Part shown: positions 1-7,404 of the stretch, one piece after another
Position numbering within the stretch: the first letter of the stretch is position 1
How the letters are laid out: each line of letters starts with the position of its first letter
Assembly: GCA_018265615.1 (NCBI GenBank)
Contig: JABLYX010000001.1
Location: 1 to 64,000 of the forward strand
Length of the DNA: 64,000 nucleotides
Reading direction: 5' to 3'
DNA from: Lentisphaeria bacterium
Lineage (GTDB): Bacteria; Verrucomicrobiota; Lentisphaeria; Victivallales; Victivallaceae
Position numbers and translations under genes: made by a program
Notes under the pieces: generated by a model
Told to the model about the DNA's origin: nothing
Seen by the model: only the letters and a program-made list of their open reading frames with translations
Database searches by the model: none

Positions 1-2
1 CA

Positions 3-668
3 CTCGGAAGATGGACCAAAAGAGACCCCATCGGCGAAAAGGGCGGAGTAAATCTATATGGGATGGCTAGAAGTAATTTGGTTAACCAAATAGATCAATA
101 TGGTCTAAATGACGCAAAAAGTGATTGTCAATGTGCTTATCGGGAAGCTGTTGGTATTTTTATGGGAGTAATTCGAGAATATCCAAATAAACAAATAAAT
201 CAACTATTGGGAAATGATTGTAATTTCGGTTCAACCATGGTACAGGTTAAGTTACTAGATAGTAAAAATGTTATGACTCATTTCGGCGTTTTCATTGCTC
301 GAAGAGGTAAGTTTTTATCAAAGGTACATTCCCTAGTCGAAGGAACACATGCCCATGGGACATTCATCCCTTTTGGTCCTGCTAAATGGATTAGATTTGT
401 CAGACTACACAGTGTAGTGGTTGTAAATCCGAAAGCAAAGTGTCGGCAATGGTATTCTATGGATGTCTTTGATTTCTTGGAGCAGTCTATTTACAATTAC
501 TCGAAGTTTGACATTGCTTTTCCTTTGGTTGTTACTTTTGGGGATCCCGGTTATTATCTTGTCAATCCTCCACCAGATGATGACACATTGATTCCAGGCC
601 AAACAGTTCCTTATGTAAAAACAAATTTGACAGAAGAGATTTTTCACGGATTAACTGGCTTGTACTGA
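3..668 (+). CDS. C-terminal end of RHS-repeat polymorphic toxin (partial)
   Basis: The reading frame is open from base 3, so the gene begins upstream of the window. Its first 30 or so codons carry the RHS core boundary, with RDPIGEKGGVNLYG followed by a D-x-YGL motif. This is the conserved hinge after which RHS/YD proteins carry a variable C-terminal toxin. The roughly 185-residue tip has lower GC than the core and no family I can name. It contains two Cys near the start, a DCNFGST segment, a THFGVF segment and a HAHG segment. A Cys followed by His-Gly-hydrophobic loosely recalls NlpC/P60-like peptidases, but that is speculation. A small membrane-anchored gene follows 8 bp later and could be the immunity gene. 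Confidence 0.8.
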   Translation, partial: LGRWTKRDPIGEKGGVNLYGMARSNLVNQIDQYGLNDAKSDCQCAYREAVGIFMGVIREYPNKQINQLLGNDCNFGSTMVQVKLLDSKNVMTHFGVFIARRGKFLSKVHSLVEGTHAHGTFIPFGPAKWIRFVRLHSVVVVNPKAKCRQWYSMDVFDFLEQSIYNYSKFDIAFPLVVTFGDPGYYLVNPPPDDDTLIPGQTVPYVKTNLTEEIFHGLTGLY

Positions 669-676
669 GTGTAAAT

Positions 677-1120
677 ATGAAAAAAACAATTGCTATTTAT
701 TCAGTCTTTATTGGTGTAACTTTATTTCTGATAATCTTATGGGGAATAGTTGCATTAAAAAAGGAAATACAAAATAAAGAATATATAAAATTCAATATTG
801 CTGTTCAGAATTTGAATACTATCGGTGATATAATAAGTAAAGGAAGAAATATACAATCATTATATCAAATTTATCGAGAAAATGATTCTCTGGCATTGCA
901 GTTTTTTACATCGGCTTTTTCATCTAACTACGATGAGGCAATATACTGGGATACCAAATCTCTATCACAAAAGCAGCGATTAATTGTTCCACAAGATGTA
1001 TTTGATCGCATATGCCGTGTAGTTATGATCTATAATGAAAATACACCAGAAATTTATCTTTACAATAAGGATAATGCCAAAATACAAAAGTTAATAAAGT
1101 TAAGTGAAATGGAGAAATGA
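677..1120 (+). CDS. Small membrane-anchored protein, candidate immunity protein
   Basis: This 147-residue protein starts 8 bp after the RHS toxin stop and shares its AT-rich composition. It has one N-terminal transmembrane segment (about residues 5-27) and a hydrophilic, mostly charged domain predicted to lie outside the cytoplasmic membrane. I recognise no family. Genes directly after an RHS tip usually encode the cognate immunity protein. A membrane-anchored periplasmic domain would suit a toxin acting in the envelope, but this rests on position only. Confidence 0.6.
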   Translation: MKKTIAIYSVFIGVTLFLIILWGIVALKKEIQNKEYIKFNIAVQNLNTIGDIISKGRNIQSLYQIYRENDSLALQFFTSAFSSNYDEAIYWDTKSLSQKQRLIVPQDVFDRICRVVMIYNENTPEIYLYNKDNAKIQKLIKLSEMEK

Positions 1121-1220
1121 ATGTCATAATTCCGGTTAGGATGTAAAATTATGTTATTAATAGCTTTAAAAAATTCTATCCTCATACAATGATGAATACC
1201 TATAGGGAAAATACGACTAC

Positions 1221-1408
1221 ATGGGGTGGCGGTTCGAAAAGAAGGTGTACGACGGCGGCGTTCTGACGAAACACCTGCGCTTCGTCTATGACGGCTGCAA
1301 GCTGATCGCAATCCACGACGCGCTGGACGGCGACCGCCAAGTCATGACGTTCGTGTGGCAGCCGGAGAGAGCCGGGCTCGACGTCCCGCTCGCAATGACC
1401 TGGAACGA
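1221..1408 (+). pseudogene. Displaced RHS-core fragment
   Basis: About 60 codons translate as RHS/YD repeat sequence (EKKVYDGG, HLRFVYDG, a VWQPERAGLDVPL segment) in high-GC DNA, sandwiched between AT-rich stretches. There is no RHS N-terminal part and no typical tip; similarity stops near base 1405, where the composition drops again. Such truncated core pieces downstream of an RHS gene are the usual scars of tip-swapping recombination. It is unlikely to make a functional protein. Confidence 0.6.
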
Positions 1409-1504
1409 AGATATAAGAACATGCTTTTGCTGTATGTATAAACATGAAGAACAAGAATTTCCTTTCTGGGTGAGTATTGAAATAATAAAAGAGGGAATAG
1501 TAAC

Positions 1505-2953
1505 ATGTATTGGATGAAATGCGGCAAAATAATCAAAAGAAATTCTGAACTGGTAAAAGCGGATGAGTGTCCCTGCGGATATTGGGGACTTTTTGTCCTG
1601 ACCTATTACAGCAAAGGACATAAGAAAGAAGACTCCGCAGAATTTACAGTGGATGATTTTTGCAGCAGGAGTCTGCAGACGTTTGCATACAATGTTACCT
1701 ACAATACGATTAACCTGTCCGGTTTCATATATGCTCCCTCAAAATTATGTGTACCGATCTCCCGCGCCGCAGATGCCGCCGGCAAAGTGGGAGAATTGGA
1801 TATTGATATAGAAGACCCTTCCTCGTGTGCCGAATACAACGAGGATTCTACAGAGTGTATCAAGAAATACTATATCAGATATAAAATCAAAATTTATCGG
1901 ATCGGCATATTTTATGACGATTATTCAAAATTCTGCCAGTTCTTCTGGGAACCTTGCGGCATAGCCCCCGATAAGGAGAATCACTATCCAGATCCGATCG
2001 ACAACGGTTCATCCTGCATAGATGCCCACTGGCATCCTGAAGCGGAGAAGCTCTACCGTCCCACATGTACGATAAAATATGATGTTATGGAATGGGGCTT
2101 TAATATGTGGTATCCGATGGAACAATGCGTGACGGCACTGTATTGTTACACCTACTGTAAAGGCAACTGCCGTAACCATGATTATGACAATTGTGCCGAT
2201 AATAGTGATTGTTGTACAGATTGCGAGGGTGAAACCGTTGAAGTATGCGATCTCTATTGTGACCATGCAATAAGCATTGCCATCCTGATAAATAAAACCA
2301 ATGATAAACTGGAATCCTATTACCCTATTGGAGGAGAAGCAAGTTGGAAAGAGGATTGCGGCAATGGAAGCGGGTGTTGGCAGTTCAAGTACCCGGACTG
2401 TGAAACATTCTGGAGTGGAACAGAAAATGCACTTACAGATATCAATGATTATGAAAAAAAACGGGGAAAGCGAGAAAATTACACTGTAAAAAATACTGAT
2501 ATATCGAAAGAGTCTTCTATTCCGGGAAGCTGGAATAATATGTGTGTCAGCTATAATCATGAAGCGTATCATGGCAGCCATTTACTATTTCGTCAATATT
2601 GGAAGCTGTTCCAATGTGCAGACTTAAAAGTGGAAAGGGGGGCTGATACACCTTCAGCCGCCACCGGAATCAAAATATATGCATCGGCTTACTCTTACAA
2701 GACAGAAGAAGAATATGCAGTAATAAAAAACCGCACCGATTGGTTTTGGCACAATGAAGAAATTACGCTCAAGTTCGGTGAAGTGATCCAGCTGCCGATC
2801 TGTGATAATATGACGGAATATTTTATCAATAACCAGAAAGTATGTCCGGAAGATGAGCAAGCCGGCAACAGACCGGATATTTATCCGCAGGGATGGCACA
2901 ACACGACAGAAAGTTTCAACATCAGTTTTGCTGTGATCGAATACGTATATTGA
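1505..2953 (+). CDS. Cys-rich hypothetical protein, first cassette copy
   Basis: A 482-residue protein of unknown function with more than 30 cysteines, densest around residues 215-260 where CxxxC and CC pairs cluster. I see no signal peptide or membrane segment. The C-terminal 140 residues (TEEEYAV, PICDNM, then an aromatic-rich end in VIEYVY) are clearly related to the fragment at 4096-4505, so this is one of two cassette copies in the island. Start chosen at the ATG after an AGAGGG-type ribosome site; other starts are possible. The many Cys suggest metal binding or disulfides. Phage or secreted-appendage origin is possible because tail-fibre-like sequence lies nearby. Confidence 0.65.
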   Translation: MYWMKCGKIIKRNSELVKADECPCGYWGLFVLTYYSKGHKKEDSAEFTVDDFCSRSLQTFAYNVTYNTINLSGFIYAPSKLCVPISRAADAAGKVGELDIDIEDPSSCAEYNEDSTECIKKYYIRYKIKIYRIGIFYDDYSKFCQFFWEPCGIAPDKENHYPDPIDNGSSCIDAHWHPEAEKLYRPTCTIKYDVMEWGFNMWYPMEQCVTALYCYTYCKGNCRNHDYDNCADNSDCCTDCEGETVEVCDLYCDHAISIAILINKTNDKLESYYPIGGEASWKEDCGNGSGCWQFKYPDCETFWSGTENALTDINDYEKKRGKRENYTVKNTDISKESSIPGSWNNMCVSYNHEAYHGSHLLFRQYWKLFQCADLKVERGADTPSAATGIKIYASAYSYKTEEEYAVIKNRTDWFWHNEEITLKFGEVIQLPICDNMTEYFINNQKVCPEDEQAGNRPDIYPQGWHNTTESFNISFAVIEYVY

Positions 2954-2961
2954 GGTGCAAA

Positions 2962-3357
2962 ATGGCAGGTCAAAGACAAAAATTGCTGGAATTGATTTCC
3001 GCAGGAAACGAAGTATTGGCAGGAACGAAAAACAAATTCTATTTTGCCGCGCAGGTAAAATTCGGAGCGGAATATTTCCAGCATATCGATCCCGATATCC
3101 ATACCGTATTGCAGCCGCTGCGAAGCCATATCATCACTGAACGCATTTCCATTGAGAAAGCAGTGAAAGTTATTGCATATATGCTTGACAAGGTTCGGGA
3201 TAACGACGCATCGGAACCTGTTCATTTCCCGCCTCCGGCAACTTATCTTAAAATTTTCGACTCCTTATCGGAAGATCTGAAAAACAGAATGTTGCAGGAG
3301 GACATAAAATGTGTCAAGATAAAAAAAACAGCAAAAATATGGACAAAGGAGGGCTGA
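2962..3357 (+). CDS. Hypothetical protein, second gene of cassette copy 1
   Basis: A 131-residue soluble protein of unknown family. The ATG at 2962 is preferred to an upstream in-frame start because TGAGGTG sits just before it, 8 bp after the Cys-rich gene's stop. The part around FPPPATYLKIFDSLSEDLKNR matches the end of the frameshifted gene at 4515-4849 (HAPVSYIEAFEALSEGLKRR). That shows the two genes are paralogues in equivalent positions. The protein probably works with the Cys-rich protein, judging from this conserved order. Confidence 0.6.
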   Translation: MAGQRQKLLELISAGNEVLAGTKNKFYFAAQVKFGAEYFQHIDPDIHTVLQPLRSHIITERISIEKAVKVIAYMLDKVRDNDASEPVHFPPPATYLKIFDSLSEDLKNRMLQEDIKCVKIKKTAKIWTKEG

Positions 3358-3371
3358 TAATATGGCAGTGA
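3309..3371 (+). CDS. Tiny ORF, possible remnant
   Basis: A 20-codon frame overlaps the end of the preceding gene and has a strong AGGAGG site 7 nt before its ATG. Its position, and its start Met-Cys followed by a Lys-rich stretch, resemble the beginning of the 105-residue protein at 4849, the third gene of cassette copy 2. It may be a truncated relic of that gene. It could also be meaningless. Confidence 0.3.
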   Translation: MCQDKKNSKNMDKGGLIIWQ

Positions 3372-3628
3372 CAGTTTATGATGATTACGGGCGTACGCAG
3401 GATGATCCGTATTTCGGACAGAAGTCGGAGGTCCCGGAGCCCTACATGGTGGATTTGACGAATACGGATGTTACCTACATCTGTTTTACGGACGCGCCGG
3501 CACGCTGTATCCGGCGCATCTCCCGGAACGGCAGAGTGACCGTGACCGAATTTGCCGTCGGTGCGTGGGAGAACCGCGCTTCACTCACATACCAGCCGGT
3601 AAATACAAAACTGGAGGTGGCGGAATGA
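3362..3628 (+). CDS. Small hypothetical protein (phage-structural-like context)
   Basis: An 88-residue acidic protein with a good AAAGGAGG site before its ATG. Its stop overlaps the ATG of the next, frameshifted gene (ATGA). I recognise no family. The sequence is beta-rich and ends in a predicted strand (SLTYQPVNTKLEV). The tight coupling to the tail-fibre-like pseudogene suggests a phage-derived or contractile-appendage structural role, which is inference. Confidence 0.5.
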   Translation: MAVTVYDDYGRTQDDPYFGQKSEVPEPYMVDLTNTDVTYICFTDAPARCIRRISRNGRVTVTEFAVGAWENRASLTYQPVNTKLEVAE

Positions 3629-4095
3629 GCCAGGTCTACTTATGATAAACTGCTCGGGAAGCTTCGGGACCGCGAAGAAACCTCTTCGGGCGGCGTGACG
3701 CCGGAGTTTGTCGCCGATGCGGTGGATGCGCACAACACGGCAGGGAATGCACACTCTGCATTGTTTGCGGCAACGGCAAAATTGACTGATCTGATTAATC
3801 CGGACAGTACCGCCTTTGCGGAAAGGATCCTGATCGGCCCGACAAGGGCCGTCAAAACGCCGGCAGAAGCAAACAGGTATATGCTTACCGGAACAATCGG
3901 GCTGAATAAGAGATTTGATCTTGTTTTCGACCCGGGAAGTTATGCCGGTATCACCTTTTCCGGAGTGCATTTGACTCTCCGTGCTGCGGATCCGAATTTT
4001 CCCCCCGTTATCACTTCACGGCTGGGCATTACGATGAACGGCATTGCTTCCGTATCCAATCTGGTTCTTCAGGGAGCGAGACCCTGTGTGCCGGG
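3625..4095 (+). pseudogene. Tail-fibre-like gene, frameshifted and truncated
   Basis: The ATG at 3625 hits a stop after six codons. Removing one C in the run at 3630-3631 restores MSRSTYDKLLGKLRD and a long frame with an AHNTAGNAHSALFA segment. This resembles the H/N-rich segments of phage tail-fibre or collar proteins. The frame then runs into unrelated sequence near a G9 tract at 4087-4095, where DNA homologous to the Cys-rich gene begins. It has therefore lost both its start frame and its C-terminal end. The family call is tentative; the frameshift is directly visible. Confidence 0.5.
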
Positions 4096-4505
4096 GGGGG
4101 GACAGCGATTGTTTCGCATATCACGGAGAGTGGGGCAATTGGCGGCACTGGCAGGAGTTCCGTTATGTATGGCTGAGGTTTGAGCGGCGGGAGGACACGC
4201 CGGAAAACGGCACCGGCGTCCGGATCGTCATAAACGCCTATACCCGCAAGACGACGGAAGAGTACGCCGTTGTCAGGGACAAGGCCGACGGGATTTATGA
4301 CAATCTGGAGATGACTCTGGAGTTCGGGCAGACCGAGAAGTTTCCGATTTGCGACAACATGGCGGATTACTGTGTGGAGGAGGAGCCGGCGTGCCATGAT
4401 GATTGCGAGCGGGGGAATTTTCCGCCGAGCCTCAGGCCGGGTGGCCGGGAGAACAAGACGGAAATCTTTTACATCGACCTTGCCGTGATCGGCTATACAT
4501 ATTAA
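4096..4505 (+). pseudogene. C-terminal fragment of a second Cys-rich protein
   Basis: The frame ending at 4505 encodes about 130 residues that align with the C-terminus of the 482-residue protein: ERREDTPENGTGVRI against ERGADTPSAATGIKI, TTEEYAVV against EEEYAVI, FPICDNMADY against LPICDNMTEY, and VIGYTY against VIEYVY. The N-terminal 340 residues are missing and replaced by the tail-fibre-like segment. The GC content is clearly higher than in copy 1, so the copies are diverged, not a recent duplication. Confidence 0.65.
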
Positions 4506-4514
4506 GGTGAAAAT

Positions 4515-4849
4515 ATGAATGATCTGCAATCTTTGATTACGGAAATGACCGTGGTCGGCGGCGGTGTTCTCTGTGGAGAACGGATGATGCCGGAATTCAT
4601 GCAGGCGTTGCGCGTGTGCCTCCGTGCGGCGGAGGAGACGGAGCCGTTGATTTACAATGTGCTGTTTTTTACGGAGGAGCGGTTCGTGCCGAGGCAGGCA
4701 GTGCTCAGTGCCGATCTGCTCGATGCGGACTGCGGGACCGCGTGAAGACCGGCGGCGCGGCGTCTCCGGACGTCCCATACCATGCTCCGGTTTCGTATAT
4801 CGAGGCGTTTGAAGCATTGTCCGAAGGCCTGAAGCGGAGGAAGTCGTGA
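4515..4849 (+). pseudogene. Frameshifted paralogue of the 131-residue cassette protein
   Basis: The ATG at 4515 opens a frame (FFTEERFVPRQAVLSADLLDAD) matching ITERISIEKAVKVIAYMLDK of the gene at 2962. It stops at 4743-4745. The rest of the homology (HAPVSYIEAFEALSEGLKRR) continues in another frame and stops at 4847-4849. A single indel around 4725-4745 explains this. Gene order relative to the Cys-rich gene is the same as in copy 1. Confidence 0.6.
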
Positions 4850-5166
4850 TGGCGTGCAATTGCAGGGGCGGAGCGGTCAACCGCAAAAAGCGGCCGGATG
4901 AACCGTGCATCTATTGTGTGCACAAGCATATCGCAACGGCGAAGCAGCTCAGCTGCGAGCTCGGGTATACCGATATTAATAACGGCCGGTTGATACTTGC
5001 GGCATGGCATTACGACAGGGAACATCATGACCTGGCACTCTGGTGCCGCGACATCCGGCTTGCGCTCGAACGGCTGCAGGATATCCGGGAAGTGCTTGCG
5101 GAGCTGCAGGGCGTCGCCTGGAATCTCGTTATTTCGGATGTGACGAAAACGGGGCGTTCCGCCTGA
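4849..5166 (+). CDS. Hypothetical protein, third cassette gene
   Basis: A 105-residue protein whose ATG overlaps the preceding stop (TGATG). It begins with a CNC and CIYC pair of cysteine motifs, followed by a helical region rich in Leu, Arg and Glu (about residues 45-95). Cys4-type zinc or iron-sulfur binding is possible; I recognise no family. It is the only apparently intact gene of cassette copy 2 and the last gene of the accessory island. An 8-bp inverted repeat (CTCCCGGG at 5174 with CCCGGGAG at 5204) follows. Confidence 0.5.
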   Translation: MACNCRGGAVNRKKRPDEPCIYCVHKHIATAKQLSCELGYTDINNGRLILAAWHYDREHHDLALWCRDIRLALERLQDIREVLAELQGVAWNLVISDVTKTGRSA

Positions 5167-5281
5167 GCTTTCCCTCCCGGGGGAACTGCCCATTTTGCGA
5201 TTTCCCGGGAGCTGTATTTGGAAATCAGGCGTCCGCGTGCTATTTTAAAGGAAAAAGCAATTGTGTGCGGAGAGGGCGACT

Positions 5282-6649
5282 ATGCAGGAACTCAATACCC
5301 GGCTTCTGACCCTGGGGGCGGCGGGAATGCGCGGCGAGGTCGGTCCCGGGCTGACTCCCGGCGCCGCGAGCGATTTCGCCGCCGCGTTCGCTGCGTTCAT
5401 CGGGGAGGGGAGGGTGCTGGTCGGAACCGATCCGCGCACCTCGTCGGAGATGTTGAAGTGCGCGGTTTCGGCCGCACTGGCGGGCGGTGGCTGCGAGGTC
5501 GTCGACGGCGGCATCCTGACCGCCGGGCTCATGCATTTTCTGATCCCGGCGGGCGGCTATGCGGGCGGAATCCTCATCACCGGCGGCCATCAGGCGGCCG
5601 GCTGGAACGCACTGATTCCGCTCGCCTCCGACGGCTCTTACTTTGACCATCTGCGGCAGCGGGAGCTTTTCGACCTCTATCTCGGGCGGCGCTTCACTCC
5701 GGTTCCGGCACAGAAGGTGTTGCCGGTGATGCCGCTTGATCCGCGGGAACTGGAAGGGTACTGGAGCTTTCTCGGGGAGAACCTCGATCTCGACGCGATA
5801 CGCGGCGCGAAGTTCACGCTGCTCGGGGATTTCTGCAACGGGGCCGGGGCGCGCTTTGCGAAGGAGTTCGCTTCGCTGCTCGGCGTCCGGCTTATCGCAC
5901 TGAATGACGTGCCGTGCGGAACGATTCCGCGCGACCCGGAACCGAGGCCGCGCAGCGCGTCGCCGATCCGTTCGATCATCGGGCCGCTCGGCGCGGCCGC
6001 CGGACTCGTCTTCAACAGCGATCTCTCGCGAATGGGAATCGTCACCGATTCCGGGGAGCCGCTGAGCGAGGAGCTGACCTATCCGCTCGCCGCCGATTAT
6101 CTGCTTGAGAAACTGCCGAGGGGCTCGCGGGTTGTGACGAATGTCTGCACGACCCGCTCCGTCGACGACGTTGCGGAGCGGCATGGCGCCATTCTCGAAA
6201 GGTCCCGGGTCGGGCAGGCCGCGGTCATCGACCTGGCGCGCTCGACCGGTGCCGGGATGGCGGGGGAGGGCAGCGGGAGCTTCACTACGGCCGCGCTGCG
6301 CGGGTTCGACGGCTTCCTGATGGCCGGGCTGCTGCTCGAATCGATCGCGGTCCGCGGCAGGCCGCTCAGCGGACAGCTTGCCGCGCTTCCGCGTTATGAG
6401 ATGGTCAAGCAGGCGATTCCGGCAAACTCGCCGAACGCGTATTCGATGCTGCGGCGGATGACCCGTGAATTCGGGGAAGAGGTCGCCGTGTCCGAAATGG
6501 ACGGGCTGCGTTTCGATTGGCAGGACGGCTTCCTGAGCTTGCGGCTCTCGTCGACGGAAGCGACCTTGCGGCTGATTTCGGAGTCGAAATCGCGGGAGGT
6601 CGCGCTTGAACGGGCGTGGCGTGCGCGCCTCGCGTGGGAACGGTTATGA
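5282..6649 (+). CDS. Alpha-D-phosphohexomutase homologue, probably inactive
   Basis: The 455-residue protein has the four-domain layout of the PGM/PMM/GlmM superfamily. Active-site regions are altered. The phosphoserine loop (normally TASHNP) reads ITGGHQAAGWN near residue 100, so the catalytic Ser is gone. The metal loop (normally DGDGDR) reads FNSDLSRMG near 243, losing acidic ligands. The sugar loop is GEGSGS near 328 instead of GExSGH. The C-terminal phosphate loop RLSSTEATLR near 420 is well kept. It probably binds a phosphosugar without phosphotransfer, perhaps in a regulatory role; that role is inference. ATG 5282 with a GAGAGGG site is preferred to an upstream TTG. Confidence 0.75.
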   Translation: MQELNTRLLTLGAAGMRGEVGPGLTPGAASDFAAAFAAFIGEGRVLVGTDPRTSSEMLKCAVSAALAGGGCEVVDGGILTAGLMHFLIPAGGYAGGILITGGHQAAGWNALIPLASDGSYFDHLRQRELFDLYLGRRFTPVPAQKVLPVMPLDPRELEGYWSFLGENLDLDAIRGAKFTLLGDFCNGAGARFAKEFASLLGVRLIALNDVPCGTIPRDPEPRPRSASPIRSIIGPLGAAAGLVFNSDLSRMGIVTDSGEPLSEELTYPLAADYLLEKLPRGSRVVTNVCTTRSVDDVAERHGAILERSRVGQAAVIDLARSTGAGMAGEGSGSFTTAALRGFDGFLMAGLLLESIAVRGRPLSGQLAALPRYEMVKQAIPANSPNAYSMLRRMTREFGEEVAVSEMDGLRFDWQDGFLSLRLSSTEATLRLISESKSREVALERAWRARLAWERL

Positions 6650-6715
6650 CGGCGGTTCGCTCCGGTAAGCGGACTTTATATATTTTAACGGATTGACAAC
6701 GGAAAGGAGTCAGCC

Positions 6716-7390
6716 ATGGGAATCGGTAATTCAGCCGGGCTTCTGATGAAACGCCTGATCAAGCTTGCTTTGGTTCTTGCCGTCCTTTACGGCGCGGCCT
6801 GGTGTTATTTCAACTGGGATTATGTGCGGGAGAAGTTAGGCGCGAAATATGAAGTTTCGCGTTACGGGATCGTGTGGAACACGAATCTCTCTTCCGCCAA
6901 ACGACTGGCGGATAAGTACAAACGCAATATCATGATCGTCTGTCTGCATTCCGGCGCAAAGCACGAATCGAGCGATTTTCTGATCAACCGGATCTTCTCA
7001 AGCACACAGTTCCGGACGGCGGCGGACACCTATATCCCTGTGCTGGTCGACGTCCGCGACGGCGCGGAGGAGACGGCGCGGGCCAAGCAGAACCGCGATG
7101 AGATCATCAAAATGTACAACCTGCTGAACCGTTACGGCCAGCTGCTGCTGATCGATTCGACGGGCCGGGAACTGTCGCGCGTGCAGTATTCGGATCAGCC
7201 GGTTTCCGAGCTGATCGCAGAGCTGTCGGACGGCAAATTCAAGCCGCTGCCGCCGATTCCGAGGCCCGGAGTGAAGGATCCGTTCGCAGAGAGTGAGAAA
7301 AAGGCGAAGACGCTGGTCAAACCGGTGGAGAAAAAGAACGAAGAAAAACCGAAGGTGGAAGAGAAGTGGGGCTTCACCACCGGGTTGTGA
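6716..7390 (+). CDS. Membrane-anchored thioredoxin-fold-like protein
   Basis: A 224-residue protein with an N-terminal transmembrane anchor (about residues 12-32) and an extracytoplasmic domain. Its pattern (W-x-TNLSSAKRLADKYKRNIMIV, then LLIDSTGRELSR) recalls thioredoxin-like or DUF255-type folds used for inserting or sensing redox proteins. It lacks a CxxC active site, so thiol-disulfide activity is unlikely. The C-terminal 60 residues are Pro, Lys and Glu rich and probably disordered. AAAGGAG precedes the ATG. It is the first gene of a three-gene run with two lipoproteins. Confidence 0.55.
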   Translation: MGIGNSAGLLMKRLIKLALVLAVLYGAAWCYFNWDYVREKLGAKYEVSRYGIVWNTNLSSAKRLADKYKRNIMIVCLHSGAKHESSDFLINRIFSSTQFRTAADTYIPVLVDVRDGAEETARAKQNRDEIIKMYNLLNRYGQLLLIDSTGRELSRVQYSDQPVSELIAELSDGKFKPLPPIPRPGVKDPFAESEKKAKTLVKPVEKKNEEKPKVEEKWGFTTGL

Positions 7391-7404
7391 GACGAGTGGA
7401 AAAC

